DNA from: Candidatus Saccharimonadota bacterium | GTDB lineage: Bacteria > Patescibacteriota > Saccharimonadia > Saccharimonadales > Saccharimonadaceae | Direction: 5' to 3' | Assembly (NCBI GenBank): GCA_017404955.1 | Contig: JAFRBH010000008.1 | Coordinates: forward strand, 1-64,000 | Length of the DNA: 64,000 bases | Part shown: one piece after another, positions 51,931 to 59,584 of the stretch | Position numbering within the stretch: position 1 is the first letter of the stretch | How the letters are laid out: each line of letters starts with the position of its first letter | Notes under the pieces: model-generated | What the model saw: the letters and a program-made list of their open reading frames with translations, nothing else | Database searches by the model: none | What the model was told of the DNA's origin: nothing | Made by a program: the position numbers and the translations under genes

Positions 51931-53037
51931 TTATTTATCATCTAGAGAGTCTAAACCTGGCAGAGACTCGCCGGCAAGGAGTTCTAAAGCTGCTCCACCA
52001 CCAGTAGATATTAGACCATATTTTAAGCTGTTGTCAATCTTCTGTAACCCTTCCACAAAGCCAGTGGTGTCACCGCCACAAATTACAGAGTAAATTCCCT
52101 TCTCTTTCCCTAGAAATTCGGCCAGAGCTTGAGAGCTTTTAGCAAAATCTGGGTTTTCTACGTAGCCTAAGACACCGTTCCAAAGCACGGTTTTGGCGCC
52201 TTTTACCAACTCAATAATCTCAGCTGTTGATTTTGGACCGAGATCGAGTTTTGTACCATTTTCGTCAGTAGCAAAGTCGGAAGCAATGTAAATCTTATCG
52301 GAAGAAGTTAGCAATTCCCTTTCCTCGTCAGATAAACTACCATCCGCAATATCTGCGGCAATCTTACCGCCAACAATGATTTTGTCGGCAATCTTCAAAA
52401 ACTTGGTGATTAATGGCTGCTTGTCTTTGACCTTGGCACCACCAATTACTACTACAAATGGGTGGGCCGGATTTTCGGCGAGCTTAGATAAGCTTGTGAC
52501 TTCTTTCTCTAGAAGTGGGCCGGCTACGGAAGGAAGTTCAGAAGTAATAGCGGAAGTTGAGGCGTGAGCACGATGAACCACGGCAAAGCCATCTTGGACA
52601 AACACCTCTGCATGAGTAGATTCGGCAATCTCCCTGGCAAACTCAGCAGAATTCTCTTCTTCACCTGGGAAGAAACGCAAGTTTTCCAAAAGTAAAATTC
52701 CACCGACTGGTAATTTTTCTACAGCTTCTTCAACATCTGGACCAGAAACATCAGCCACGAAAAATACTTTTTTATCTGGCAAAAGTTCTTTCAGTTTATC
52801 AGCAACGGGCTTTAAAGATAACTCCGGGACCTTCTTACCTTCTGGACGGCCAAGATGAGAAATTAGAATAATACGCCTAGCTCCTTTTTTCTCTAATAAC
52901 TCTAAGGTTGGAATAGTTTCGCGAATACGTAAATCGTCAGTAACTACTCCATCTTTCATTGGTACGTTATAATCAACGCGCATGAGAACGGTTTGCCCAC
53001 GTACTTTAGTATCGTTTAAGCTAAGCTTTTCAAACAT
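51931..53037 (-). CDS. pgk: Phosphoglycerate kinase
   Basis: 368 residues from the ATG at 53037 (start of MFEKLSLNDTKV), preceded by TGGAGGCAAA. Transfers phosphate from 1,3-bisphosphoglycerate to ADP. Signatures are VLMRVDYNVPMKDG, LISHLGRPEGKK, LLLENLRFFPGEE and VIGGAKVKDKQP, ending with the hinge CGGDTTGF and STGGGAALELLAG. Somewhat shorter than the usual 390-400 residues. A TGTATAAT box overlaps the pyk stop codon just upstream. Confidence 0.96.
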   Translation of the reverse strand: MFEKLSLNDTKVRGQTVLMRVDYNVPMKDGVVTDDLRIRETIPTLELLEKKGARRIILISHLGRPEGKKVPELSLKPVADKLKELLPDKKVFFVADVSGPDVEEAVEKLPVGGILLLENLRFFPGEEENSAEFAREIAESTHAEVFVQDGFAVVHRAHASTSAITSELPSVAGPLLEKEVTSLSKLAENPAHPFVVVIGGAKVKDKQPLITKFLKIADKIIVGGKIAADIADGSLSDEERELLTSSDKIYIASDFATDENGTKLDLGPKSTAEIIELVKGAKTVLWNGVLGYVENPDFAKSSQALAEFLGKEKGIYSVICGGDTTGFVEGLQKIDNSLKYGLISTGGGAALELLAGESLPGLDSLDDK

Positions 53038-53063
53038 TTTGCCTCCATTAACTCTATTATACA

Positions 53064-54497
53064 CTAGATACGCACAATATGAATAGTGTCTGTGCCACCA
53101 GCGGTGTCTTTGTGACCAGAGATGATTACTGCTAAAATGTCGTCTTTATCTTCACGGACTTGGAGATAACCATTTTCTTTTAGCTCACTGGCTAAATCCT
53201 GACCATAGGTTTCAGAATAAGTGCGAACGAAAGCAGAATTAGCATAAGTCAAGGCAAGCTGTCCAGCTACGCGTGGATTGCTGGTGACGGTAACAATCGG
53301 TAGCTTTGGACGCTGCGCGGCAATTGCAGAAGCAGTTGCGCCAGAAGCAGTTTGACAAACGATAACATCAGCATCGATTTTTTCTGCAAGGCTAACAACG
53401 CCATTAGCAATAGCGTCATAGCTTTTATAATTGCCGGTAACTTCATGGTTGATTGGTGAAACGTGAGAATGATTTTGGGTGTATAAAATCACCTTTTTCA
53501 TTGCCTTTACAGTTTCTACTGGGTATTTGCCGTTGGCAGTCTCATCAGAGAGCATTACGGCATCTGCGCCTTGAATTACAGCATTTGCTACATCAGAGAC
53601 TTCAGCACGAGTTGGCTCTGGGTTCTCTACCATTGAACCCATCATCTGAGTAGCCACAATACAAAGCTTAGAGTGCTCGCGGCACATAGCGATTAATTTT
53701 CTCTGGACAATTGGCACTACTTCAGCACCAGCTTCAACGGCCATATCGCCACGTGCGACCATGATACCATCGGTTGCTTTGACGATTGCTTCCATGGTTT
53801 CATCAGACTCAATAGCTTTTTTAGTCTCAATCTTGGCGATAATGCGAGCGGTAGAGCCATGAGAAAGTAGAATCTGTCTCAACTTCTCAATATCCTCTGC
53901 CGACTGTACAAAAGATAACGCCACATAATCAAAATCACGGCTAGCACCAAACTCAATATCAGCCATATCCTTTTCAGTAATAATGTCGCCACCAAAATCT
54001 GTATCTGGAAGATTGAGACCTTTATGACTCATAATGAAGCCATCATTTAAGACCTTCACTTTAATAGCGGTATTGGATACAATCTCGGTAACCTCAGATT
54101 TAACTTTGCCGTCAAACATAGAAAGCGGTTCGCCGACTTTTACCTTCTCGGCAAGATTATATTGAACTGGGATAATGTTACTGCCATCATGTGTGGTGAT
54201 AGAATTATCCAAAATCAATTCATCGCCCGTGCGAACATCCATATGATTATTTTGAATCTCGCCAAGACGAATCTTTGGTCCCTGCAAATCCTGCAGAATA
54301 GCCACAGAACGACCTTTCTTTGCGGCAGCCTTTCTTATCCATTCAATTTGTTGGTCGCGCTCGGTATAATCACCGTGAGAAAAATTAAGTCTGCAACCAT
54401 TAACGCCAGCCATGATCAGCTCTTCAATTTTCTCTTCAGAAAAAACTGCTGGTCCAATGGTGGCAAGAATTTTAGTTCTTTTAAACAATTTACTCAT
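53064..54497 (-). CDS. pyk: Pyruvate kinase
   Basis: 477 residues from the ATG at 54497 (MSKLFKRTKILATIGPAV). Makes pyruvate and ATP from phosphoenolpyruvate and ADP. Signature ARIIAKIETKKAIESDE with the catalytic Lys, and GIMVARGDMAVEAGAE. The C-terminal regulatory domain is complete. The first gene of the co-directional glycolytic run. The -10 TAAAAT is 7 bases before the ATG, so the leader is at most about one base. Confidence 0.96.
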   Translation of the reverse strand: MSKLFKRTKILATIGPAVFSEEKIEELIMAGVNGCRLNFSHGDYTERDQQIEWIRKAAAKKGRSVAILQDLQGPKIRLGEIQNNHMDVRTGDELILDNSITTHDGSNIIPVQYNLAEKVKVGEPLSMFDGKVKSEVTEIVSNTAIKVKVLNDGFIMSHKGLNLPDTDFGGDIITEKDMADIEFGASRDFDYVALSFVQSAEDIEKLRQILLSHGSTARIIAKIETKKAIESDETMEAIVKATDGIMVARGDMAVEAGAEVVPIVQRKLIAMCREHSKLCIVATQMMGSMVENPEPTRAEVSDVANAVIQGADAVMLSDETANGKYPVETVKAMKKVILYTQNHSHVSPINHEVTGNYKSYDAIANGVVSLAEKIDADVIVCQTASGATASAIAAQRPKLPIVTVTSNPRVAGQLALTYANSAFVRTYSETYGQDLASELKENGYLQVREDKDDILAVIISGHKDTAGGTDTIHIVRI

Positions 54498-54504
54498 ATC
54501 TTTT

Positions 54505-54513
54505 ATTTTACCA
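54505..54513 (-). promoter_or_regulatory. Extended -10 promoter of pyk
   Basis: TGGTAAAAT on the minus strand, 7 bases before the ATG. A matching TGGTAAAAT on the other strand at 54542-54550 serves the divergent gene. Confidence 0.55.
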
Positions 54514-54541
54514 CAGAAAATGGTGGCGCTCAAAGTTTTTA

Positions 54542-54550
54542 TGGTAAAAT
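54542..54550 (+). promoter_or_regulatory. Extended -10 promoter of the 162-residue anchored protein gene
   Basis: TGGTAAAAT followed by a leader of about 14 bases with a TTAAGGAA ribosome site. Confidence 0.55.
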
Positions 54551-54569
54551 GGTCTTAAGGAATTTTTGT

Positions 54570-55058
54570 ATGCCAAAGAAGAAAAAAGTTTTACAAAGAT
54601 ACTATTCTTACCCTAAACAGCCTGAGCCGTTGAATTTTCCAATTGAGCCGATTGCTCATAGATTTTCAATGTTTGCGATTGTCCTCTGCCTTGTCCTGGT
54701 ATTTGGAAACTTAATCGCTCATTTCGTGTTTAATCCAGAAACCGCCGCAAAGAGAGAGCTTGAACGCATCGCCAAGGATTATTACGAAAATTATTACTAT
54801 GATATTTTTACAGAGAATACACCAGAAGATGAATTAGCAATCGCTCTACAATCTTATGCTGATTATGGTTTTCCGCCAGTTTATCTAAGGCAGCTATTGT
54901 TGTTTGATGATGGTAGACACGAAGCCTCTAGGCAATACTTTACCGGCCAATATTTCTGCAACACCAATCATACTTCAGTGATTTATATGCCTTATGCCCC
55001 GTACGGGAAGACTGATTATAATATTAAATATAGCTACGACTGCTGGTGGGAAAAATAG
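54570..55058 (+). CDS. Membrane-anchored Tyr-rich protein of unknown function
   Basis: 162 residues from the ATG at 54570. Basic start (MPKKKKVLQRYYSYP), one membrane helix at about 37-57 (FAIVLCLVLVFGNLIAHFVF), then about 105 residues probably outside the cell, rich in Tyr, Phe and Asp, with cysteines in FCNTNH and YDCWWEK. No family recognised. The frame stays open upstream to 54162, but that part is antisense to pyk. Confidence 0.72.
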   Translation: MPKKKKVLQRYYSYPKQPEPLNFPIEPIAHRFSMFAIVLCLVLVFGNLIAHFVFNPETAAKRELERIAKDYYENYYYDIFTENTPEDELAIALQSYADYGFPPVYLRQLLLFDDGRHEASRQYFTGQYFCNTNHTSVIYMPYAPYGKTDYNIKYSYDCWWEK

Positions 55059-55188
55059 TCATAAAATAAAATGCTTATCTTTGCGGTTTTTCGCAATGGG
55101 TGTTAAAATAAGTTTGGTGGGCGTCTAAGGAGCGCGCACTATTTTGTTTTGTAGCAAAGTTCTTTAACAAAAAAGGAGGTAGAAGCCT

Positions 55189-57408
55189 ATGTTAGTTTAC
55201 TATGGCGTTATGTTTATCTCTATCATTACCTTCTGTCTCATCTTCCGAAACTTCAAAGATTTGAAGAATCACGATGAGGGTACTGAGGAAATGAGTGAGA
55301 TTGCCAGTATTATTCGCGCTGGTGCAAAAACTTTCATGCGCAGAGAATATCGGGTAATTATTCCTACAGTTATTATCGTATCAGCTGTCTATTCCCTGTT
55401 TATAGAAAGGACGGCCGGTCTCTCATTCATGTTTGGGTCATTACTGTCTAGTTTAGCTGTAATAATCAGTATGAGGGGAGGCACTTACGGCAATGTTCGG
55501 ACAACTAACGCAGCGAGGGTAACTAAGGCTATGAGCAGAACCTTGCGTATTGCGTTGCTGGGTGGCAGTATCAGCGGTTATTCCGTGCCGGCCTTCGCTT
55601 TGTTCGGAGCGATGGTAATCTTTATCGCATCTGGCGGTATTACCACCAACGTTGATGGGCACGGTTTTCTTCTGAGCGTGCCCTGCAACCCTTTGGCTAT
55701 GCGTGTCACGACGTATTCACTTGGCTATTCACTAGTCGCCATGTTTAATCGTGTGGCTGGCGGTAACTACACCAAAGCTGCGGACATTTCGGCAGACATT
55801 GTCGGAAAGAATGTTCACAACTTACCTGAGGATGATGCAAGAATGCCTAATACTTTAGCTGATTTCATTGGCGACTGTGTCAATGATATCGCTGGCAACG
55901 TTTCCGATCTTTCGGAATCGTTTATCGCTACGCCGGTAGCAGCAATCTTGGTGTCAATACAGGAGTTCGCAGAAAATACCGAGACTTTGAATGCAGCTTG
56001 CATTTATCCGTTTATCTTAACGGGAGGCGGTCTACTCGCGAGTATTATAGGTGTTAATCACATCATCTTGAGGAACCGTAAGCAAGTTCAGATCATCAAC
56101 GGCAAGGAAGTGGAAGTTTCCCGTGAAGACATCGATCCGGCAACAGAGTTAGATCATGCGACTTATCTTTCAGCTATCGTAGTAGGGCTAATCGGTCTCA
56201 TAGGAGCAAAGGTGGTGTTCGGTCACATAGAATTACCCGAGTGCTTCATCTGGGGTTGGCTCTCTCCTGTAGTCGCAGCGATACTCGGCATGATTAGCTC
56301 TGTAGCAATAGGTAAACTCACAGAACTCTACACCAGCTACAAGTACCATCATGTCAAGAGACTTGCTTATATGGCACGAGAAGGTGTAGCCTATGAACAA
56401 ACAGAGGGTGATTCGATTGGTAAACGCTCAGTTATGGCGCCGTGCATCATCATTGCGTTAGCAATTATTATTTCCTGTGCAATCTGTGGGGTTTATGGTG
56501 TTGCTATCGCAGCAGTTGGCGTACTTAGCTTTATTGGAACTACTGTGTCTATTGATGCTTTTGGTCCGGTGGCAGACAATGCTGGCGGTATCGCTGAAAG
56601 TTGTCATCTTGATCCGAGCGTTCGAAGGATTACTGATGAACTGGACGCGGTCGGAAACACTACCGCCGCTATTGGAAAAGGAAATGCTATTTGTGGAGCA
56701 GGATTTGCAACTGTGTCATTGACGTTTTCCTATATCGGCTCATACGACATCTCAAAGTATTTTGGGACATCACGAGCTACGATTATGTCTATAGTGACTA
56801 TCATTGGTGGTTTAATCATCGGTTCAGCGCTGATTGACTATTTCTCATCAATACTTGGACATAATACCATCGAAGCGGCCAAGAAACTTGCTGATGAAGG
56901 CGAAAGACAGCTCAAAATCCCTGGCGTGCTGGAAGGAGAAACTCGCCCTGACTATGAGCATGTCATCACAATGGCAGCCGATGAAGCTCTCGGTTATATG
57001 TTCATGCCGTCGATCATAGCAATGGTGGTGCCACTTTGTGGTTTTATCTTTGGCCCAAATCTTGTACTCGGATTGCTTGCAGGAGCTATTGCTGCCGCAA
57101 TCAAGGAAGCGCTCTTTATGGGCAATTCTGGCGGAGCATGGGATAATGCTAAGAAGATGTGGGAAGCAGGCATGGTAATATTGTTGGGAGAAGACGGAGA
57201 GCCTGTCCGCAATGAAGATGGCAGTGCCGTTATTCTCTACAAGAATAATCCTGAAAACACTGAAGCGTACAAATCTGCCGTGGCTTGTGATACTATGGGT
57301 GATACCAGAAAAGATGTAATCGGTGTAGCCCTTGATATCTTTATCAAGATCATGTCCACCGAATCGAACACTCTGGCGCCGCTCTTCGCCGCGTACAGTT
57401 TGTTCTAA
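55189..57408 (+). CDS. hppA: Membrane-bound proton/sodium-pumping pyrophosphatase (divergent)
   Basis: 739 residues with about 16 membrane segments. Hydrolyses pyrophosphate and pumps ions. The substrate site is recognisable though altered: KAADISADIVGK (usually KAADVGADLVGK), PEDDARMPNTLADFIGD (usually EDDPRNPATIADNVGD) and GGIAESCHLDPSVRR. DAVGNTTAAIGKGNAICG carries Ala where K+-independent enzymes have Lys, pointing to the K+-dependent class. Catalytic Asp and Lys residues remain. The ribosome site AAAAAAGGAGGTAGAAGCCT is unusually strong, and codon use is more GC-balanced than in neighbours, which suggests transfer. A TGTTAAAAT box (about 55100) may be the promoter. Confidence 0.9.
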   Translation: MLVYYGVMFISIITFCLIFRNFKDLKNHDEGTEEMSEIASIIRAGAKTFMRREYRVIIPTVIIVSAVYSLFIERTAGLSFMFGSLLSSLAVIISMRGGTYGNVRTTNAARVTKAMSRTLRIALLGGSISGYSVPAFALFGAMVIFIASGGITTNVDGHGFLLSVPCNPLAMRVTTYSLGYSLVAMFNRVAGGNYTKAADISADIVGKNVHNLPEDDARMPNTLADFIGDCVNDIAGNVSDLSESFIATPVAAILVSIQEFAENTETLNAACIYPFILTGGGLLASIIGVNHIILRNRKQVQIINGKEVEVSREDIDPATELDHATYLSAIVVGLIGLIGAKVVFGHIELPECFIWGWLSPVVAAILGMISSVAIGKLTELYTSYKYHHVKRLAYMAREGVAYEQTEGDSIGKRSVMAPCIIIALAIIISCAICGVYGVAIAAVGVLSFIGTTVSIDAFGPVADNAGGIAESCHLDPSVRRITDELDAVGNTTAAIGKGNAICGAGFATVSLTFSYIGSYDISKYFGTSRATIMSIVTIIGGLIIGSALIDYFSSILGHNTIEAAKKLADEGERQLKIPGVLEGETRPDYEHVITMAADEALGYMFMPSIIAMVVPLCGFIFGPNLVLGLLAGAIAAAIKEALFMGNSGGAWDNAKKMWEAGMVILLGEDGEPVRNEDGSAVILYKNNPENTEAYKSAVACDTMGDTRKDVIGVALDIFIKIMSTESNTLAPLFAAYSLF

Positions 57409-57428
57409 CTAAATAAATACTCCTTAGA

Positions 57429-57458
57429 GAAGCCCCCAGCTTGTGCTGGGGGCTATTT
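57429..57458 (+). terminator. Terminator of the pyrophosphatase gene
   Basis: AAGCCCCCAGC-TTGT-GCTGGGGGCT followed by ATTTTA. Confidence 0.93.
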
Positions 57459-57475
57459 TATGACGGTATAAATTT

Positions 57476-57505
57476 AAAAAATAAACCCTACGGGCTTATT
57501 TTTTC
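57476..57505. terminator. Bidirectional terminator between hppA and tRNA-Glu
   Basis: AAAAAATAA-ACCCTACGGGC-TTATTTTTT; serves the minus-strand tRNA-Glu. Confidence 0.8.
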
Positions 57506-57515
57506 GTTCGAAACT

Positions 57516-57590
57516 TGGTGATCTCGAGGAGAGTCGAACTCCTATTGACGGGATGAAAACCCGTTGTACTAACCGTTATACTACGAGACC
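57516..57590 (-). tRNA. tRNA-Glu (TTC)
   Basis: 75 bases on the minus strand with CCA encoded. Acceptor GGTCTCG/CGAGATC, anticodon stem ACGGG/CCCGT around loop TTTTCAT. Confidence 0.94.
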
Positions 57591-57694
57591 AATAAAGACT
57601 CGTTCGGACGATTATTATTATTTTATCAGATTATCCAATTTTTCGCAAGCATTTATGTTATAATATAAACATAGCCTGCGAAAGCAGACTTTTT

Positions 57695-57769
57695 GCCCCG
57701 GTCGTTCAACGGATAGGACATATCCCCTCTAAGGATACAATGCTGGTTCGATTCCAACCCGGGGTACCA
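57695..57769 (+). tRNA. tRNA-Arg (TCT) with an unusual C at position 33
   Basis: 75 bases with CCA encoded. Acceptor GCCCCGG/CCGGGGT, D stem GTTC/GGAC, anticodon stem TATCC/GGATA, loop CCTCTAA. The anticodon reads TCT, but position 33 is C in place of the near-universal U. The T stem has one C-A mismatch. A TGTTATAAT extended -10 lies about 30 bases upstream. The 3' half overlaps the end of a minus-strand coding frame. Confidence 0.85.
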
Positions 57770-58315
57770 AATTCCCGACTACCGCTGCATCATTTGGGTT
57801 AAATATTGAGTAGACGAAATCAGCACAAATCAAAAGTAAGACGACTATCAAAATGATAGTCATTATTTTTGGATTAATTTTCTTGTATATGATATCCATT
57901 TTCGGAACCACAAGATAAACGATTAGGCAGGCTATTATAGCAAAAGCTAGTAGGTATTCCAAGCAGATTCTTCCCTGTATATCAAAATATAACATGCTAT
58001 AATCCCACCATTTGGCATTATAAACTTCCTTTAATATGGTTGCTGTCGCGTATTCTAAAATTCCGCTAACGATAAATGCAGCTAAAAATAGCTGCCATGG
58101 TTTCTTGAATTTTTTGGAAAGTAATAATATACCAACGCCACCAAAGCCATAAATTGGTGTCCATGGACCAAATAGCGTTCCACGATTTACGAAATGTCCG
58201 GTCATTATAAAACTCAGAAGAACTTCCCATACCCAACCCAAAAATGAAAAAATAATAAAATAAAAACGACGCGTTTAATTTTTTCGATAAGGTTTTTATT
58301 ATTTCTATTTTTCAT
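57729..58315 (-). pseudogene. PF06541 (CmpB-like) paralogue with an apparent N-terminal frameshift
   Basis: The intact frame (57729-58241) carries family motifs LGWVWEVLLSF, RGTLFGPWTPIYGFGG and KWWDYSMLYFDIQGRICLEY and about five membrane segments. It has no good start: reading upstream, the first helix (RRFYFIIFSFLGW) is met by TAA with no ATG. The only ATG with a promoter (58315, TGATATAAT upstream) is in another frame, giving MKNRNNKNLIEKIKRVVFIL. One extra T in the T6 run (58247-58252) would join the two into a normal protein. The C-terminus also runs into tRNA-Arg on the other strand. It is either a pseudogene, a phase-variable gene, or a sequencing error. Confidence 0.65.
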
Positions 58316-58379
58316 AATATATACATATATATTATATCATGACTAGCGTAAGAGGTGAAAATGTAGTATAATAATCTAT

Positions 58380-58465
58380 GGAAGGGTGGCCGAGTGGTTG
58401 ATGGCACTGGTCTTGAAAACCAGAGATGGAAACATCCGCAGGTTCGAATCCTGTCCCTTCCGCCA
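58380..58465 (+). tRNA. tRNA-Ser (TGA)
   Basis: 86 bases with the long variable arm and CCA encoded. Acceptor GGAAGGG/CCCTTCC, anticodon stem CTGGT/ACCAG around loop CTTGAAA. A TAGTATAAT element precedes it. Its last 16 bases recur twice downstream. Confidence 0.94.
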
Positions 58466-58624
58466 AAATGGATAAGCAAGAGTTTACTCTTGGTTAGCCA
58501 TTTTGAAGGAAGAGCGGATACGTAGTTTCCTGTCCCTTCCGCCATCACATAAAAAACGAGAGCTTGCTCTCGGTTTTTTATGTACAAGTAAAGGTGTATA
58601 CGTAGCTTCCTGTCCCTTCCGCCA
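58450..58624 (+). repeat. Array of tRNA-Ser 3'-end copies separated by hairpins
   Basis: The 16 bases CCTGTCCCTTCCGCCA occur at 58450-58465 (in the tRNA), 58529-58544 and 58609-58624, spaced 79 and 80 bases. The two downstream copies share a longer unit, ATACGTAGyTTCC plus the rest, at 58518-58544 and 58598-58624. Between copies lie two long hairpins: 58464-58505 (CAAAATGG ... CCATTTTG, about 20 pairs with two mismatches) and 58547-58583 (ACATAAAAAACGAGAGC paired with GCTCTCGGTTTTTTATGT, one bulge), the second of terminator type. Could be remnants of integration at the tRNA, or a repeated element that copies the tRNA end. Confidence 0.8.
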
Positions 58625-58641
58625 AAATTCTTAAATAAGAC

Positions 58642-58661
58642 ACCCCCCTATGCAGGGGGGT
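58642..58661 (-). terminator. Terminator of the 96-residue protein gene
   Basis: ACCCCCC-TATGCA-GGGGGGT, 7 bases after the stop, followed on the minus strand by GTCTTATTT. Confidence 0.75.
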
Positions 58662-58668
58662 AGACCCT

Positions 58669-58959
58669 TTAGAAATGTCCAGTTTTTTCAAGACGTTCTA
58701 CATCTTCTGCGCTCGCATGAAAGCCGCGGGCAAGTAAAAAGAACAGATACCCTATGTCAGCGAGTTCATCCAGTTCTTCCTCACTTAGTTCTTCGACGTC
58801 GACATCCGGATATAACACTTTGGCTGCACTACTGGCAAAACTACGATCAACTGACTCGAAAAGCTCGTTTGTATTGCCATAGTACTTATCATCTGGTATA
58901 GGCATTTCTTCTTCAGCTACTCTTTTTTGAAATAGCTTTTTAAAAAAATTTTTGAACAT
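58669..58959 (-). CDS. Small acidic protein of unknown function
   Basis: 96 residues from the ATG at 58959, behind the strong ribosome site GAAAGGGGGTGACATA. The start is basic (MFKNFFKKLFQKR), then acidic (VDVEELSEEELDELADIG). A longer frame to 59007 has no ribosome site. No family recognised. Its very strong Shine-Dalgarno resembles those of upp and the pyrophosphatase. Confidence 0.7.
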   Translation of the reverse strand: MFKNFFKKLFQKRVAEEEMPIPDDKYYGNTNELFESVDRSFASSAAKVLYPDVDVEELSEEELDELADIGYLFFLLARGFHASAEDVERLEKTGHF

Positions 58960-59091
58960 TATGTCACCCCCTTTCGATAATATTCCTGGACTTAAGCTAC
59001 TAAGCAATGCCTATTTTTCTATTATACCATAGATATCTTAAATAGTCAATACTTTCCTTTTCCTGTCCAGATGTGTTATAATGTACTAAGT

Positions 59092-59168
59092 GGCAACGTA
59101 GCTCAGTTGGTTAGAGCGTGGGACTCATAAGCCCAAGGTCACTGGTTCGATCCCAGTCGTTGCTACCA
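59092..59168 (+). tRNA. tRNA with CAT anticodon (probably elongator tRNA-Met)
   Basis: 77 bases, CCA encoded. Acceptor GGCAACG/CGTTGCT with a G-U first pair, D stem GCTC/GAGC, loop CTCATAA. It lacks the initiator hallmark of an unpaired C1-A72. Isoleucine tRNA (modified CAT) cannot be excluded. The anticodon stem has an A-G mismatch next to the loop. TGTTATAAT lies about 12 bases upstream. Confidence 0.88.
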
Positions 59169-59179
59169 TTTTTGTTACG

Positions 59180-59188
59180 TGTTATAAT
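59180..59188 (+). promoter_or_regulatory. Extended -10 promoter of the second pilin gene
   Basis: TGTTATAAT, spacer TAGCTT, ATG at 59195. Confidence 0.65.
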
Positions 59189-59194
59189 TAGCTT

Positions 59195-59584
59195 ATGAAA
59201 AAGAAATCTGGTTTTACACTAATTGAACTCATTATCGTAATTGTTTTTGCTAGCCTCGCACTTATTCTTTTCTTTGTTCAAAAAATGAATATGGATGCAA
59301 TGAATCGTGATGACCATCGTAAAACTGCAATCAATGCAATGTATTACGGCCTAGAAGAGGGCTATTTCACTAAAAATGGTTACTACCCAGAAACTATCTC
59401 CGAAGAAAATCTTACCGTAATCGACCCAAATCTCTTTACTGATCCTTCTGGTATTGTTCTCGGTGAGAATGGCTGTTCTTATCTTTATGAAGCTGCCAAC
59501 TGCGAAGATGGAAAATGCAAAGAATACACTCTTCGCGCAATTCTAGAAAAAGAAGAAGATTATATCAAGAAAAATCGTAACTAA
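59195..59584 (+). CDS. Type IV pilin-like protein (small)
   Basis: 129 residues. Prepilin leader MKKKSG is cut before FTLIELIIVIVFASLALILF, with Glu at +5. The globular part is short with three cysteines (GCSYLY, NCEDGKCKEY). Smaller than the pilin at 37829, so it may be a minor pilin or pseudopilin. Predicted leaderless. Convergent with the PH-domain gene. Confidence 0.88.
   Translation: MKKKSGFTLIELIIVIVFASLALILFFVQKMNMDAMNRDDHRKTAINAMYYGLEEGYFTKNGYYPETISEENLTVIDPNLFTDPSGIVLGENGCSYLYEAANCEDGKCKEYTLRAILEKEEDYIKKNRN

Noticed and set aside
54162-54569. N-terminal extension of the 162-residue protein
   Set aside because: It is antisense to pyk, lies before the promoter, and has no ribosome site. 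The ATG at 54570 has both signals.
58312-58587. An open frame on the minus strand containing RDRIRTCG
   Set aside because: This is the reverse reading of tRNA-Ser and its repeats, a well-known spurious protein type.
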